A stretch of DNA of 26,829 nucleotides, from positions 1-26,829 of the forward strand of contig SFOH01000028.1 of assembly GCA_004552485.1 (NCBI GenBank), given 5' to 3'. The notes below the pieces were generated by a model. That model saw nothing but the letters and a program-made list of their open reading frames with translations, was not told the origin of the DNA and did not search any database. Both the position numbers and the translations under genes were made by a program. This document shows, piece after piece, positions 16,189 to 23,640 of the stretch. Positions within the stretch are counted from its first letter, which is position 1; each line of letters opens with the position of its first letter. The stretch comes from Bacteroidales bacterium. Lineage in GTDB: Bacteria > Bacteroidota > Bacteroidia > Bacteroidales > Muribaculaceae.

Positions 16189-17503
16189 TCTTGCCACCTC
16201 CTTTGTTGGCGCCGTCGGCCTTCGGTGCGTTGCCGCCCTTCGGAGCATTGCGGCGTTTTTTGTTGCGGGGCTTGGCGTCGGCCGGCTTGTCCTCGGCGGG
16301 CTTGGCGTCGGCGGAGTCGCGGGCGGGTTTCTCGGCCTGCGGCTTCTCGGCCTTGGCGGGCGAGCCTTTCTTCTTGCGGCGGCGGCGTTTGCCGTCGAAG
16401 CGCGTCAGCTCATCCTGGTCGAGGAGGTCGGTGTAGGCGTCCTTGGGGTCGGGCTTCTCGCCGCCGTCGCGCTGGAGCGTCTGGGGCTTCTCGCCGCGCT
16501 TGTTCATCTCGATGATTTCGAAGACGCGCTCCGGGTCGAGGGTGACCAGGTTGGCGGCCACGTTTTTGCCGGAGGAGTAGGTCATCTCGCGCTTGAAGAT
16601 GTCGGTCTTGAAGTGGTAGTATGTGGCGTCGGCGGTCTCGAGGCGGACGTTCTTCGGTGGCAGCGTCTTGACCACTTCGGCGTAGGCGTCGACCTCGTAG
16701 TTGAGGCAACATTTGAGCTTGGCGCACTGTCCGGCCAGCTTCTGGGGGTTGAGAGAGATGTCCTGAAAGCGGGCGGCGGAGGTGGCCACGCTCACGAAGT
16801 TGGTCTTCCACGAGGCGCAGCACAGCGGGCGACCGCAGGGGCCGATGCCGCCGATGCGACCTGCCTCCTGGCGCGCGCCGATCTGCTTCATCTCGATGCG
16901 CACGCGGAAGGCCTCGCTCAGCACCTTGATGAGCTGGCGGAAGTCGACGCGCTCGTCGGCGATGTAGTAGAAGATGGCCTTGTTGCCGTCGCCCTGGTAT
17001 TCCACGTCGCCTATTTTCATAGACAGGTGGAGGTCTTCGGCAATCTTTCGGGCGCGAATCATCGTGTCGTTCTCGCGGGCGCGGGCCTCGGCATACTTCT
17101 CAAGGTCGGCGGGGCGAGCCTTGCGGAAAACGCGCTTGGGCTCGGTGCCGGGCTTGATGTTGGCCTTGCGCATCTGCAGGCGCACGAGGGCTCCGACGAG
17201 GGTGACCTGGCCGATGTCATGGCCGGGCGATGCCTCGACCGCCACCATGTCGCCTATCTCGAGGGGGATGCCGGTGGTGTTTCGGTAGAAGCCCTTGCGG
17301 GTGTTCTTGAACTGCACCTCCACCATGTCGTCATCGGCATATCCGCCGGGAACGTCCGAGAGCCAGTTGAAGCAGTGGAGCTTGCCTCGCGGGCCCTCGG
17401 CGTTGGCGCGTGCGGCCAGCGACGAGCGGCGTGCCTCGGCAGCCTTGTCGGAGTCGGAGGCGGCGCCGGACGCGGTGGTGGGTTTGTCTTTTTCTTCGCT
17501 CAT
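16178..17503 (-). CDS. ricT: RicT/YaaT-like PSP1 domain protein
   Basis: A 441-aa protein. After a polar N-terminus, residues about 55-345 form the PSP1 region with two cysteine clusters, GPCGRPLCCASW (C223, C228, C229) and GQCAKLKCCLNYE (C260, C265, C266). Their spacing equals that of the iron-sulfur-binding RicT of Bacillus subtilis. There, RicT with RicA and RicF directs RNase Y cleavage. Here the gene is 33 bp downstream of rny, which supports the same partnership. A tail of about 90 residues (from 352) contains KRRRRKKK and many Lys, Ala and Pro residues; it looks disordered and basic and may bind RNA. The gene overlaps gldH by 11 nt. Confidence 0.92.
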   Translation of the reverse strand: MSEEKDKPTTASGAASDSDKAAEARRSSLAARANAEGPRGKLHCFNWLSDVPGGYADDDMVEVQFKNTRKGFYRNTTGIPLEIGDMVAVEASPGHDIGQVTLVGALVRLQMRKANIKPGTEPKRVFRKARPADLEKYAEARARENDTMIRARKIAEDLHLSMKIGDVEYQGDGNKAIFYYIADERVDFRQLIKVLSEAFRVRIEMKQIGARQEAGRIGGIGPCGRPLCCASWKTNFVSVATSAARFQDISLNPQKLAGQCAKLKCCLNYEVDAYAEVVKTLPPKNVRLETADATYYHFKTDIFKREMTYSSGKNVAANLVTLDPERVFEIIEMNKRGEKPQTLQRDGGEKPDPKDAYTDLLDQDELTRFDGKRRRRKKKGSPAKAEKPQAEKPARDSADAKPAEDKPADAKPRNKKRRNAPKGGNAPKADGANKGGGKNEG

Positions 17504-17536
17504 AGTCAGTGACTTACGCTAAAAAGGGAGGATGAC

Positions 17537-19081
17537 TTATTTTGCGAAGGCCACGGAACGGGTCTCACGGATGACGGTGATCTTGACCTGTCCGGGATAG
17601 GTCATCTCGTCCTGGATGCGCTTGGCGATTTCGGCGGAGAGCTTTTCGGTTTCGACGTCGTCGATCTTGTCGGCGCCGACAATCACGCGCAGCTCGCGGC
17701 CGGCCTGGATGGCGTAGGTTTTGATGACGCCGGGATAGCTGAGGGCCAGCTGCTCGAGGTCTTTGAGGCGTTTGATGTATGCCTCGACGATTTCGCGGCG
17801 TGCGCCGGGACGTGCGCCGGAGATGGCGTCGCAGACCTGCACGATGGGGGCCAGGAGCGAGGTCTGCTCAACCTCGTCGTGGTGGGCGCCGATGGCGTTG
17901 CAGATTTCGGGTTTTTCCTTGTATTTCTCGGCGAGTTTCATGCCCAGGAGTGCGTGGGGCAGCTCGGGCTCTTCGTCGGGCACTTTGCCGATGTCGTGGA
18001 GCAGGCCGGCGCGGCGTGCCTTCTTGGGGTTGAGGCCGAGCTCGGCGGCCATGATGGCGCAGAGGTTGGCCGTCTCGCGCGAGTGCTGGAGCAGGTTCTG
18101 GCCGTAGGACGAGCGGTATTTCATCTTGCCGACCATGCGGATGAGGTCGGGATGGAGGCCGTGGATGCCCAGGTCGATGGCGGTGCGCTTGCCGGTCTCG
18201 ATGATTTCTTCCTCGATCTGCTTGCGCACTTTGGTGACCACTTCCTCGATGCGGGCGGGGTGGATGCGGCCGTCGGCGACGAGCTGGTGGAGGGCAAGGC
18301 GTGCCACTTCGCGGCGCACGGGGTCGAAGCCGGAGAGGACGATGGCCTCGGGGGTGTCGTCGACGATGATTTCGATGCCGGTGGCGGCCTCCAGGGCGCG
18401 GATGTTGCGGCCCTCGCGGCCGATGATGCGGCCCTTAATCTCGTCAGAATCAATGTGGAAGACGGTCACGGAGTTCTCGATGGCGGTCTCCGTGGCGGTG
18501 CGCTGGATGGTCTGGATGATGATGCGCTTGGCCTCTTTGTTGGCGGTGAGGCGGGCGTCGTCCATGATGTCGTTGATGTATGCTGCGGCGGCGGTTTTGG
18601 CCTCGTCGCGCAGGCTCTCGATCAGTTTCTCTTTGGCTTCTTCGCTGGAGAGGCCGGAGATGTGCTCGAGGGTGTCGCGGGCCTTGGCTTCCATGGCGGC
18701 GACGTCGTTCTGGCGTATTTCGAGGGCGGCAATCTGCTCGTTGAGTTTGGTGCGCTGGGCCTCGAGCTCGTTGCGGCCGCGCTGGTTCTCGCTCTGCTGC
18801 TGGTTGAGCTGCATCTCGCGCTGTTTCTGCTTGGCCTCGGCGTTCTGGACGCGGCTCATGCGCTGGCCGGCCGTTTTCTCGGCTTCGGCGGTGATTTTCA
18901 TGGCTTCTTCGCGGGCTTCGAGGACTTTGCCTTTCTTGAGGTCTTCGGCCTCGCGCTCGGCGTCGGCCACGATGGTGCGTGCGCGTGAGGAGGCGCTTCG
19001 TCGCTGCACGGCCATGGTAGCGGCCACGGCGATGCCGCCTACGACCACAGCGGTGATGAGTATATAAATGAAAATTTCCAT
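17537..19081 (-). CDS. rny: Ribonuclease Y
   Basis: A 514-aa membrane-anchored endoribonuclease that starts mRNA decay. It has one N-terminal helix (about 4-25), a long charged coiled coil (about 30-165), a KH RNA-binding domain with GRIIGREGRN (217-226), and an HD catalytic domain (LQHSRE with H333; GLLHDIGKVPDEEPELPH with HD at 362-363; GAHHDE). Length and order are those of the family. It follows zapA after a 431-bp gap rich in palindromes and precedes ricT by 33 bp. I see no TAnnTTTG promoter in the gap on this strand, so it may be transcribed by read-through from the zapA promoter. Confidence 0.97.
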   Translation of the reverse strand: MEIFIYILITAVVVGGIAVAATMAVQRRSASSRARTIVADAEREAEDLKKGKVLEAREEAMKITAEAEKTAGQRMSRVQNAEAKQKQREMQLNQQQSENQRGRNELEAQRTKLNEQIAALEIRQNDVAAMEAKARDTLEHISGLSSEEAKEKLIESLRDEAKTAAAAYINDIMDDARLTANKEAKRIIIQTIQRTATETAIENSVTVFHIDSDEIKGRIIGREGRNIRALEAATGIEIIVDDTPEAIVLSGFDPVRREVARLALHQLVADGRIHPARIEEVVTKVRKQIEEEIIETGKRTAIDLGIHGLHPDLIRMVGKMKYRSSYGQNLLQHSRETANLCAIMAAELGLNPKKARRAGLLHDIGKVPDEEPELPHALLGMKLAEKYKEKPEICNAIGAHHDEVEQTSLLAPIVQVCDAISGARPGARREIVEAYIKRLKDLEQLALSYPGVIKTYAIQAGRELRVIVGADKIDDVETEKLSAEIAKRIQDEMTYPGQVKITVIRETRSVAFAK

Positions 19082-19195
19082 AGTTTATTGTTGGTGAATG
19101 AGTTACTAAATAATTTTATGGTATTTTGTTTAAGTTTGTTGTTTTATGGGGTTGAGGGTTAAGGGGGTGATAATTAAGAGACTAACACGAGGGGA

Positions 19196-19224
19196 CCGCA
19201 AGCCGCAGGCTTGCGGCACGGTGG
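19196..19224 (+). repeat. REP-like hairpin, copy A
   Basis: CCGCAAGCC, loop GCA, GGCTTGCGG (19196-19216) form a perfect 9-bp stem, followed at once by CACGGTGG (19217-19224). The layout is identical to copies at 19433 and 25860, but the six outer base pairs differ with pairing kept. Confidence 0.85.
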
Positions 19225-19432
19225 GAGGACGAAAGGCCGGCGGGCGCCGGAGATTCGGCGCGGCGGCCATTTCAGGCGCCGGCGGGGCGGCCGGAGGCCC
19301 GGGGAAAAAACGGCAACAGGCGGCACGGGCGGCCTCCGCCGGGCCCGGGGATGCGGGCGATGCGGGGAGGGCGGCTGTGCTGCCTGCTGTAAAACATTGA
19401 CCGATAGGCCGGGAGGGCCGGGGCTTTCGGGA

Positions 19433-19461
19433 CCGTGAGCCGCAGGCTCACGGCACGGTGG
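19433..19461 (+). repeat. REP-like hairpin, copy B
   Basis: CCGTGAGCC, loop GCA, GGCTCACGG (19433-19453) form a perfect 9-bp stem, followed at once by CACGGTGG (19454-19461). It is 237 bp after copy A in the same orientation, and both are preceded by GGGA. It lies in the region transcribed between zapA and rny, if that operon reads through. Confidence 0.85.
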
Positions 19462-19512
19462 GGAAGCCGGGGCGCCGCGGTGGGGCGCCGGGGGCGGTCG
19501 GTTGCCTGACGG

Positions 19513-19800
19513 TTATTCTATCTCGAGGAGCCGGTCAAGCTCCGCCTCGAAGTTCTCGAGGAGCGACTGCTGCTCCTCGCCCTGGCGGAGGGTCTCGTAG
19601 TAGAGCTTGGCGAACTGGTAGGCTACCATGGCAAGAACTTCCTTCGAAGTCTTGTCGCTGAAGCGGTTACGCCAAGCTATCCACAGACGGTTCACGTTAT
19701 ATTCGGCCGTGCGCACCACCTCCTCAGCATCGTCGGGGACGGTCATGCTGATGGGCGCCACGTCGGCTATCTTTATTGTTATCTTCTGTTGTCTGGTCAT
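19513..19800 (-). CDS. zapA: Cell division protein ZapA
   Basis: A 95-aa protein of the small ZapA family that crosslinks FtsZ filaments at the division site. ITIKIADVAPISMTVPDDAEEVVRTAEYNVN (about 7-37) is the globular head with the usual EE--R-A---VN pattern; then comes SKEVLAMVAYQFAKLYYE and a C-terminal coiled coil ending LENFEAELDRLLEIE. It follows a coiled-coil gene by 56 bp. The zapA–rny order recurs in Bacteroidota as I recall. Confidence 0.92.
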   Translation of the reverse strand: MTRQQKITIKIADVAPISMTVPDDAEEVVRTAEYNVNRLWIAWRNRFSDKTSKEVLAMVAYQFAKLYYETLRQGEEQQSLLENFEAELDRLLEIE

Positions 19801-19856
19801 CTAAAGCGTCTGTCAGGCAATGTTTTACTCGCGGAGGGTGGGGTCCGGGAGGGCTC

Positions 19857-20150
19857 TCACTCCTTGAGGTCAGCGATACAGCGGTCTATCTCCCGCATCA
19901 AACCGGCAATCCTGGCGCGCGTCTCGTCCAACGACTCGCGGCTTGGAGCGATTGTTGAGACGACGGTGAGGTATTCCACCTGCATGCGCAGTGTCTGGAG
20001 CTCTTTGTCACGCTGTCGCAGAGTGCGGCGCAGGTCCTCAACCTGGTCAAGGGCCTGTTTACGTTCCTCGCTGACGCGGCGGTAGCGCTGTGTCAGGAAA
20101 CGGCTTTTCTCGCTGAGACGGTTCAGCGTGTCGCGGAGGTCAGATGCCAT
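19857..20150 (-). CDS. Small coiled-coil protein upstream of zapA
   Basis: A 97-aa protein, almost wholly charged helix with heptad-like spacing from residue 5 to about 62 (ERKQALDQVEDLRRTLRQRD) and a second helix from 72 to 97. It has no signal or membrane segment. It is the first gene of the operon, 56 bp before zapA. Its position and shape suggest a cell-division helper, comparable with the coiled-coil ZapB partner of ZapA in enterobacteria. That comparison is inference; no sequence identity to ZapB is claimed. Confidence 0.82.
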   Translation of the reverse strand: MASDLRDTLNRLSEKSRFLTQRYRRVSEERKQALDQVEDLRRTLRQRDKELQTLRMQVEYLTVVSTIAPSRESLDETRARIAGLMREIDRCIADLKE

Positions 20151-20165
20151 TATGCCAATTTTTCA

Positions 20166-20197
20166 CAAAAGTAATAAATTCCCGCGACTCATGCAAA
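20166..20197 (-). promoter_or_regulatory. Promoter of the coiled-coil–zapA operon
   Basis: Minus strand: TTTG (20197-20194), a 20-nt spacer, then TACTTTTG (20173-20166). Both boxes match the Bacteroidota consensus exactly. The expected start point is near 20160, only about 10 nt from the ATG at 20150, so the leader is almost absent. Confidence 0.8.
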
Positions 20198-20271
20198 TAT
20201 CTTTTAACAATATTTCCGAATCGGACGCTTTTTGGCAGTTCCGGAGGCTGAAAAAGGTAGGGAAGGGCACG

Positions 20272-20307
20272 AAAAAACGGGCCATGACACTCGGTGTCAC
20301 GGCCCGT
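20272..20307 (-). terminator. Intrinsic terminator of the HU gene
   Basis: Minus strand: ACGGGCCGTGACAC (20307-20294) pairs with GTGTCATGGCCCGT (20290-20277), 14 bp with one G-T pair, loop CGA, followed by a run of T continuous with the stem. It lies 39 bp after the HU stop codon and isolates it from the zapA operon promoter. Confidence 0.93.
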
Positions 20308-20345
20308 TGTGCGGGGGAAACGCTTTTTCTTGCGCGAGGCGCGAT

Positions 20346-20618
20346 TTACTTCACGGCGTCGGCAAGCTCGGCGCCCTGTTTGAACTTAACGCTCTTGCGG
20401 GCGGCGATGGTGATGGTTTCTTTGGTGCGGGGGTTGATGCCCTGGCGCTCGCCTTTCTCAACAACGGCGAAGGTGCCGAAGCCGATTACAGACACTTTGT
20501 CACCCTTGGCAAGAGCCTCGGTAACGGCGGCAACGGCGGCTTCTACGGCCTTTTTGGCGTCAACTTTGGAGAGACCGGCCTTTTCGGCTACGGCATTGAT
20601 AAGTTCTGTCTTATTCAT
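20346..20618 (-). CDS. hup: DNA-binding protein HU
   Basis: A 90-aa protein of standard HU length that bends and compacts DNA as a dimer. The N-terminal helical body MNKTELINAVAEKAGLSKVD is followed by the family signature around GFGTFAVVEKGERQGINPRT (46-65). The beta arm has the intercalating proline (P63), and IAARKSVKFKQGAEL follows. It forms a single-gene unit with a full promoter (20686-20716) and a strong terminator (20272-20307). Bacteroidales usually carry several HU/IHF-like genes; this is the short canonical type. Confidence 0.97.
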   Translation of the reverse strand: MNKTELINAVAEKAGLSKVDAKKAVEAAVAAVTEALAKGDKVSVIGFGTFAVVEKGERQGINPRTKETITIAARKSVKFKQGAELADAVK

Positions 20619-20685
20619 AGGAGAAATATGATTAGGAATTTGTTAATAAGTTAATAGTCAGAATGAAACGGAAGAAATATTTTTG

Positions 20686-20716
20686 CAAACATACAAAAAA
20701 CATTTCATACCACAAA
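20686..20716 (-). promoter_or_regulatory. Promoter of hup
   Basis: Minus strand: TTTG (20716-20713), a 19-nt spacer, then TATGTTTG (20693-20686). Both boxes fit the Bacteroidota consensus. The leader to the ATG at 20618 would be about 60 nt and AT-rich, consistent with strong HU expression. Confidence 0.8.
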
Positions 20717-20820
20717 GAAAAAGGAGAAAAAATTGTGGCAAAAAGGCTAAAAATCACCTTTTTGGCGCCTTTTTAACACGTTTTTACGCCTGATATGCCC
20801 TCCGAACGGGGCTTTTTCGC

Positions 20821-20828
20821 TATCTTTG
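20821..20828 (+). promoter_or_regulatory. -7 promoter element of the rhomboid operon
   Basis: TATCTTTG fits TAnnTTTG exactly. No TTTG lies at the expected distance upstream, so the -33 box is weak. The leader to the ATG at 20946 would be about 110 nt. Confidence 0.6.
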
Positions 20829-20876
20829 CATAGTGTTAGGCGCCGGCTGTGCGGACCACGTGAAGCGGTGCCCGGA

Positions 20877-20894
20877 GGGGCGTGCCGACGCCCC
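20877..20894 (+). repeat. Leader hairpin of the rhomboid operon
   Basis: GGGGCGT (20877-20883), loop GCCG, ACGCCCC (20888-20894) form a perfect 7-bp GC-rich stem in the presumed 5' leader, about 50 nt before the start codon. It could stabilise the mRNA or limit translation. No T run follows. Confidence 0.5.
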
Positions 20895-20945
20895 GGACCC
20901 GACATTCAGAAACTACACAAACACTATTTTCTCATACAACGCATT

Positions 20946-21734
20946 ATGTACAAAAGCCTTTTCCGGAACATGCCGCCGGTGACGAAGAACCTGCTCATCA
21001 TCAACATCCTGATATGGGCGCTCATGGAGTTCATTCCGCCGCTGGCAGCACAGATCGACCGCTATGCCGCCCTCTACTACTGGCAGAGCTCCGATTTCCA
21101 GCCCTGGCAGCTGGTGAGCTACCTGTTCGTGCACGCCAACTTCGGCCACCTGTTCTTCAACATGTTCGCCCTGCTCATGTTCGGCGGCATCATCGAGCGG
21201 TCGCTGGGCAGTCAGCGCTTCCTGTTCTATTATATCTCGTGCGGCATCGGCGCCGCGCTCATCCAGGAAGGCGTGTTCACGCTGATGGCCTCGCATTATG
21301 CCTCGCTGTTCACGCCCCAGCAGCTGACGTTCCTGCAGGACAACGCGTCGGCGCTCGTCCACGGCGAGTCGGTGTTCGGCTCTCCCGAGATGGGCATGCT
21401 GCTGAACACCCCCGAGGCCGCCAGCTACATACTGCTGCTGCAGACGCCCACCGTCGGCGCCAGCGGCGCCATCTACGGCGTGCTCCTGGCCTTCGGCGTG
21501 CTCTACCCGAATCTGCCAATGTACATTATGTTCGTGCCGATGCCCATCAAGGCCAAGTGGGTGGTGATCGGCTACGGCGTCATCGAACTCCTCGCCGGCC
21601 TGGGTAACATCGACTCGTCGGTGGCCCACTTCGCCCATCTCGGCGGAATGATATTCGGCCTGCTGATGCTTCTGCACTGGCGCCGCAAGAATGTGATTAC
21701 CAGCGGTATACACGATGACTTCCACGACCTCTGA
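20946..21734 (+). CDS. Rhomboid intramembrane serine protease
   Basis: A 262-aa polytopic protein with about six membrane helices. It carries the rhomboid features HANFGHLFFNMFALLMFG (63-80, with the conserved His and Asn), the nucleophile S173 in VGASGAIYG, and H231 in AHLGGMIFG. A hydrophilic insert of about 60 residues (roughly 108-165) lies between helices, before the active serine. Rhomboids cut single-pass membrane proteins inside the bilayer; the substrate is unknown. The ATG at 20946 gives a normal cytoplasmic N-terminus (MYKSLFRNMPPVTKNLL); the open frame upstream is leader sequence. Its last 20 nt overlap the second rhomboid gene. Confidence 0.93.
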   Translation: MYKSLFRNMPPVTKNLLIINILIWALMEFIPPLAAQIDRYAALYYWQSSDFQPWQLVSYLFVHANFGHLFFNMFALLMFGGIIERSLGSQRFLFYYISCGIGAALIQEGVFTLMASHYASLFTPQQLTFLQDNASALVHGESVFGSPEMGMLLNTPEAASYILLLQTPTVGASGAIYGVLLAFGVLYPNLPMYIMFVPMPIKAKWVVIGYGVIELLAGLGNIDSSVAHFAHLGGMIFGLLMLLHWRRKNVITSGIHDDFHDL

Positions 21735-22527
21735 CGCGTGGCTCCGCGCCCTGCGCACCGACCGCGTGTGGCAGCTGATGATGCTGAACCTCGCGGTGTT
21801 CGTGGCGCTGCACGTGCTGGCATGGTGCGGCGTGGCGGACACGGCGCTGGCGGCGGCCACGGCTCTCCCCGCACGACCCGTGGCGGCGCTCACACACGCC
21901 TGGACGGCAGTCACTTACATGTTCACGCAGTGGGACTTCTTCCACCTCGTCTTCAACATGATGTGGCTGTGGCTGTTCGGGCTGATGATGACGCGGCTGA
22001 TGACGCCGGGGCGGCAGATTGTCGTTGCCTACGTTGTCGGCGGCCTTGTCGGCGCTGCGGTGTGGGTGATTTGCGGCGCGTTCTTCCACGCTCAGGGCAT
22101 CCTCCTGGGCTCCAGCGCCGCCGTGCTCGCCGTGGTCGCCTACGGAGGCATCACGCTCGGGCGCACGCGCATACCGCTCGTGCTGTTCGGCGCGCCGCAG
22201 GTGCGCTGGCTGGCCCTGGTGGTCATCATTCTTTGCCTGCTCACCGACGGCACCACGCAAGGCATCCCGACGCTGGCCGTCCACTGCTCCGGAGCCATTG
22301 CCGGCGTCCTTCTCGGCCTTTGGCAACGCCGCCGAGCCATCCGCCCCCTGCGCCGCGCCGCCGCTGCCAAAGAACCGCCCTTCAAGGCCGAGTTCACCGC
22401 CGACGATGAGGCCGCTCTCGACGCTATCCTCGACAAGGTGCGCACGGGTGGATACGGCGCCCTCTCCCCGGCCGAGAAAAAGCGCCTGTTTTCGCTCTCT
22501 TCGCGCATCACCCGGCGCAAGCCTTAG
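21715..22527 (+). CDS. Second rhomboid-family protease with C-terminal tail domain
   Basis: A 270-aa polytopic protein with about six helices (to about residue 203). The rhomboid segments are FFHLVFNMMWLWLFG (75-89), the nucleophile region LLGSSAAVLAVVAYGG (S134, GSSA instead of the usual GASG), and VHCSGAIAGVLLG (H190). The catalytic pair is therefore kept. A soluble tail (about 205-270) ends with DDEAALDAILDKVRTGGYG and LSPAEKKRLFSLS, a short conserved module seen at the end of many Bacteroidota rhomboids. The ATG at 21715 overlaps the first rhomboid by 20 nt, so the two are translationally coupled and may act on related substrates or as a complex. Confidence 0.9.
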   Translation: MTSTTSDAWLRALRTDRVWQLMMLNLAVFVALHVLAWCGVADTALAAATALPARPVAALTHAWTAVTYMFTQWDFFHLVFNMMWLWLFGLMMTRLMTPGRQIVVAYVVGGLVGAAVWVICGAFFHAQGILLGSSAAVLAVVAYGGITLGRTRIPLVLFGAPQVRWLALVVIILCLLTDGTTQGIPTLAVHCSGAIAGVLLGLWQRRRAIRPLRRAAAAKEPPFKAEFTADDEAALDAILDKVRTGGYGALSPAEKKRLFSLSSRITRRKP

Positions 22528-22560
22528 CCATCGCGCGCACGTTCATTATATAACTCAGAC

Positions 22561-23610
22561 ATGAAAAAGCTCCTGCGCATACTCCTTGCCGTTGCCAACG
22601 TCATCACAGGCCTGAGCCTGCTGGCGGGGGCCTTCGGCGGCTATTACGACCCGCACGTCAGCACCGTCCCGGAGGCTTTCGTGCTGGCCCTGCCGGTGAC
22701 GACCCTGGTCATGGTGGTGGTGCTGGTGCTCGACCTCGTGTGGCTGAGGATGTGGGCCGTGGGCGCTACGTTGCTGATGATGCTGTGCCTGCCCACGATT
22801 ATGGAGGTGTTCCCCCTCAACGGCGGTCCGCGCCGGCTCACGCCCGTAGGACAGGAGCGCTCGTTCACGCTCATGACCTACAATGTCATGAACTTCGTGA
22901 ACGTCAACGCCGACTACACCCGCGACATCAACCCCACGCTCGAAGAGGTTATGGCGGCCGACCCCGACATCGTGTGCATGCAGGAGGCCGAATATTTCTG
23001 CGCCCTGAAGAAGACGTGCGTTACCAAGGCGCAGATCGACAGCATCAGCGCCCGCTACCCCTACACTCTGATGCCTAAGCAGACGTTCATGACCATACTC
23101 TCGCGCTATCCCCTCACCCTGCTTGCCGACATCAAGGAGCCGGTTATGGGCGGCACTGACATCGTCGTCGTCCGCGCCGACATCCACGGCGAGCCCGTCG
23201 TCATCATGAGCGTTCACCTTCAGTCGATTCACTACATCCCGTCGGACAGAATCGGCGAGCAGGTGACCGAGCTGGACCGTGTGCTGGCCGCGTCGGCGCT
23301 GCGTGCCGACCGTGCGAAGGTGCTGCTTGAGGCCATACGTGAGTATGCCCCCGAGGGACGTCTCATCATCTGCGGCGACTTCAACGATGTGCCCGGCTGC
23401 TACACGCTGCGGTTGCTCGCGCGCGCCGGCCTGCGCTCCGTCAACACTCGTGTGGGCCACGGATATATGCCCACCTACAACACCGCCCGCAAGTTTTTCA
23501 CCATCGACCACATCCTCTATCGCGGCGCCCTGGAGCCCGTGTCGCTCACGCGCGGCAACATCCGCAACTCCGACCACTATCCCCTCACGGCCCGCTTCGT
23601 CATTGAGTAA
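22561..23610 (+). CDS. Membrane-anchored EEP-family hydrolase (endonuclease/exonuclease/phosphatase)
   Basis: A 349-aa protein. Residues 1-85 hold two to three membrane helices, and the rest is an EEP domain facing the periplasm or cytoplasm. Catalytic positions seen are TYNVMNF (N108), CMQEAEYF (E142), SVHLQS (H219), GDFNDVPG (D273, N275), TIDHILY (D316) and NSDHYPL (D338, H339). This full set implies an active Mg-dependent phosphodiesterase. EEP enzymes cut DNA, phospholipids or inositol phosphates, so the substrate cannot be told. It lies 33 bp after the second rhomboid gene and ends the operon at the hairpin 23641-23680. Confidence 0.88.
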   Translation: MKKLLRILLAVANVITGLSLLAGAFGGYYDPHVSTVPEAFVLALPVTTLVMVVVLVLDLVWLRMWAVGATLLMMLCLPTIMEVFPLNGGPRRLTPVGQERSFTLMTYNVMNFVNVNADYTRDINPTLEEVMAADPDIVCMQEAEYFCALKKTCVTKAQIDSISARYPYTLMPKQTFMTILSRYPLTLLADIKEPVMGGTDIVVVRADIHGEPVVIMSVHLQSIHYIPSDRIGEQVTELDRVLAASALRADRAKVLLEAIREYAPEGRLIICGDFNDVPGCYTLRLLARAGLRSVNTRVGHGYMPTYNTARKFFTIDHILYRGALEPVSLTRGNIRNSDHYPLTARFVIE

Positions 23611-23640
23611 TCCCCCCACAGCAAAATTTGGAATAAGAAG

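Larger units (their letters stand above)
19082..19512. other. GC-rich, palindrome-rich gap between zapA and rny
   Basis: This stretch of 431 bp has no convincing gene. It is AT-rich next to rny (19082-19190) and very GC-rich from 19195 to 19500. It contains two copies of the REP-like hairpin in the same orientation (19196, 19433), a GGCGCC pair around 19467-19485, and a short GGCGG-CCT-CCGCC hairpin near 19331. Small open frames here are GC-driven and show no family features. No TAnnTTTG promoter was found on the minus strand. Confidence 0.7.
20619..20945. other. Divergent intergenic region between hup and the rhomboid operon
   Basis: This gap of 327 bp contains no gene. The left half (20619-20820) is AT-rich and holds the hup promoter and its leader of about 60 nt. 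The right half is GC-rich and forms the leader of the rhomboid operon, starting from a -7 element at 20821 and containing a hairpin at 20877-20894. Confidence 0.75.

Noticed and set aside
16073..17512. 479-codon open frame antisense to ricT
   Set aside because: The opposite strand carries RicT with both Cys clusters; the antisense frame is a composition effect.
19196..19461. CRISPR-like or tandem array
   Set aside because: Only two copies, 237 bp apart, with differing stems; spacers are not regular and no cas gene is present.
19082..19512. 6S RNA next to zapA, as in enterobacteria
   Set aside because: I looked for a long closed stem with a central bubble on both strands and found only separate short GC-rich hairpins and no promoter.
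19146..19661. Small open frames on the plus strand in the zapA–rny gap
   Set aside because: They run through the REP hairpins and GC-rich spacer, with Gly- and Arg-rich products and no start signal or family features.
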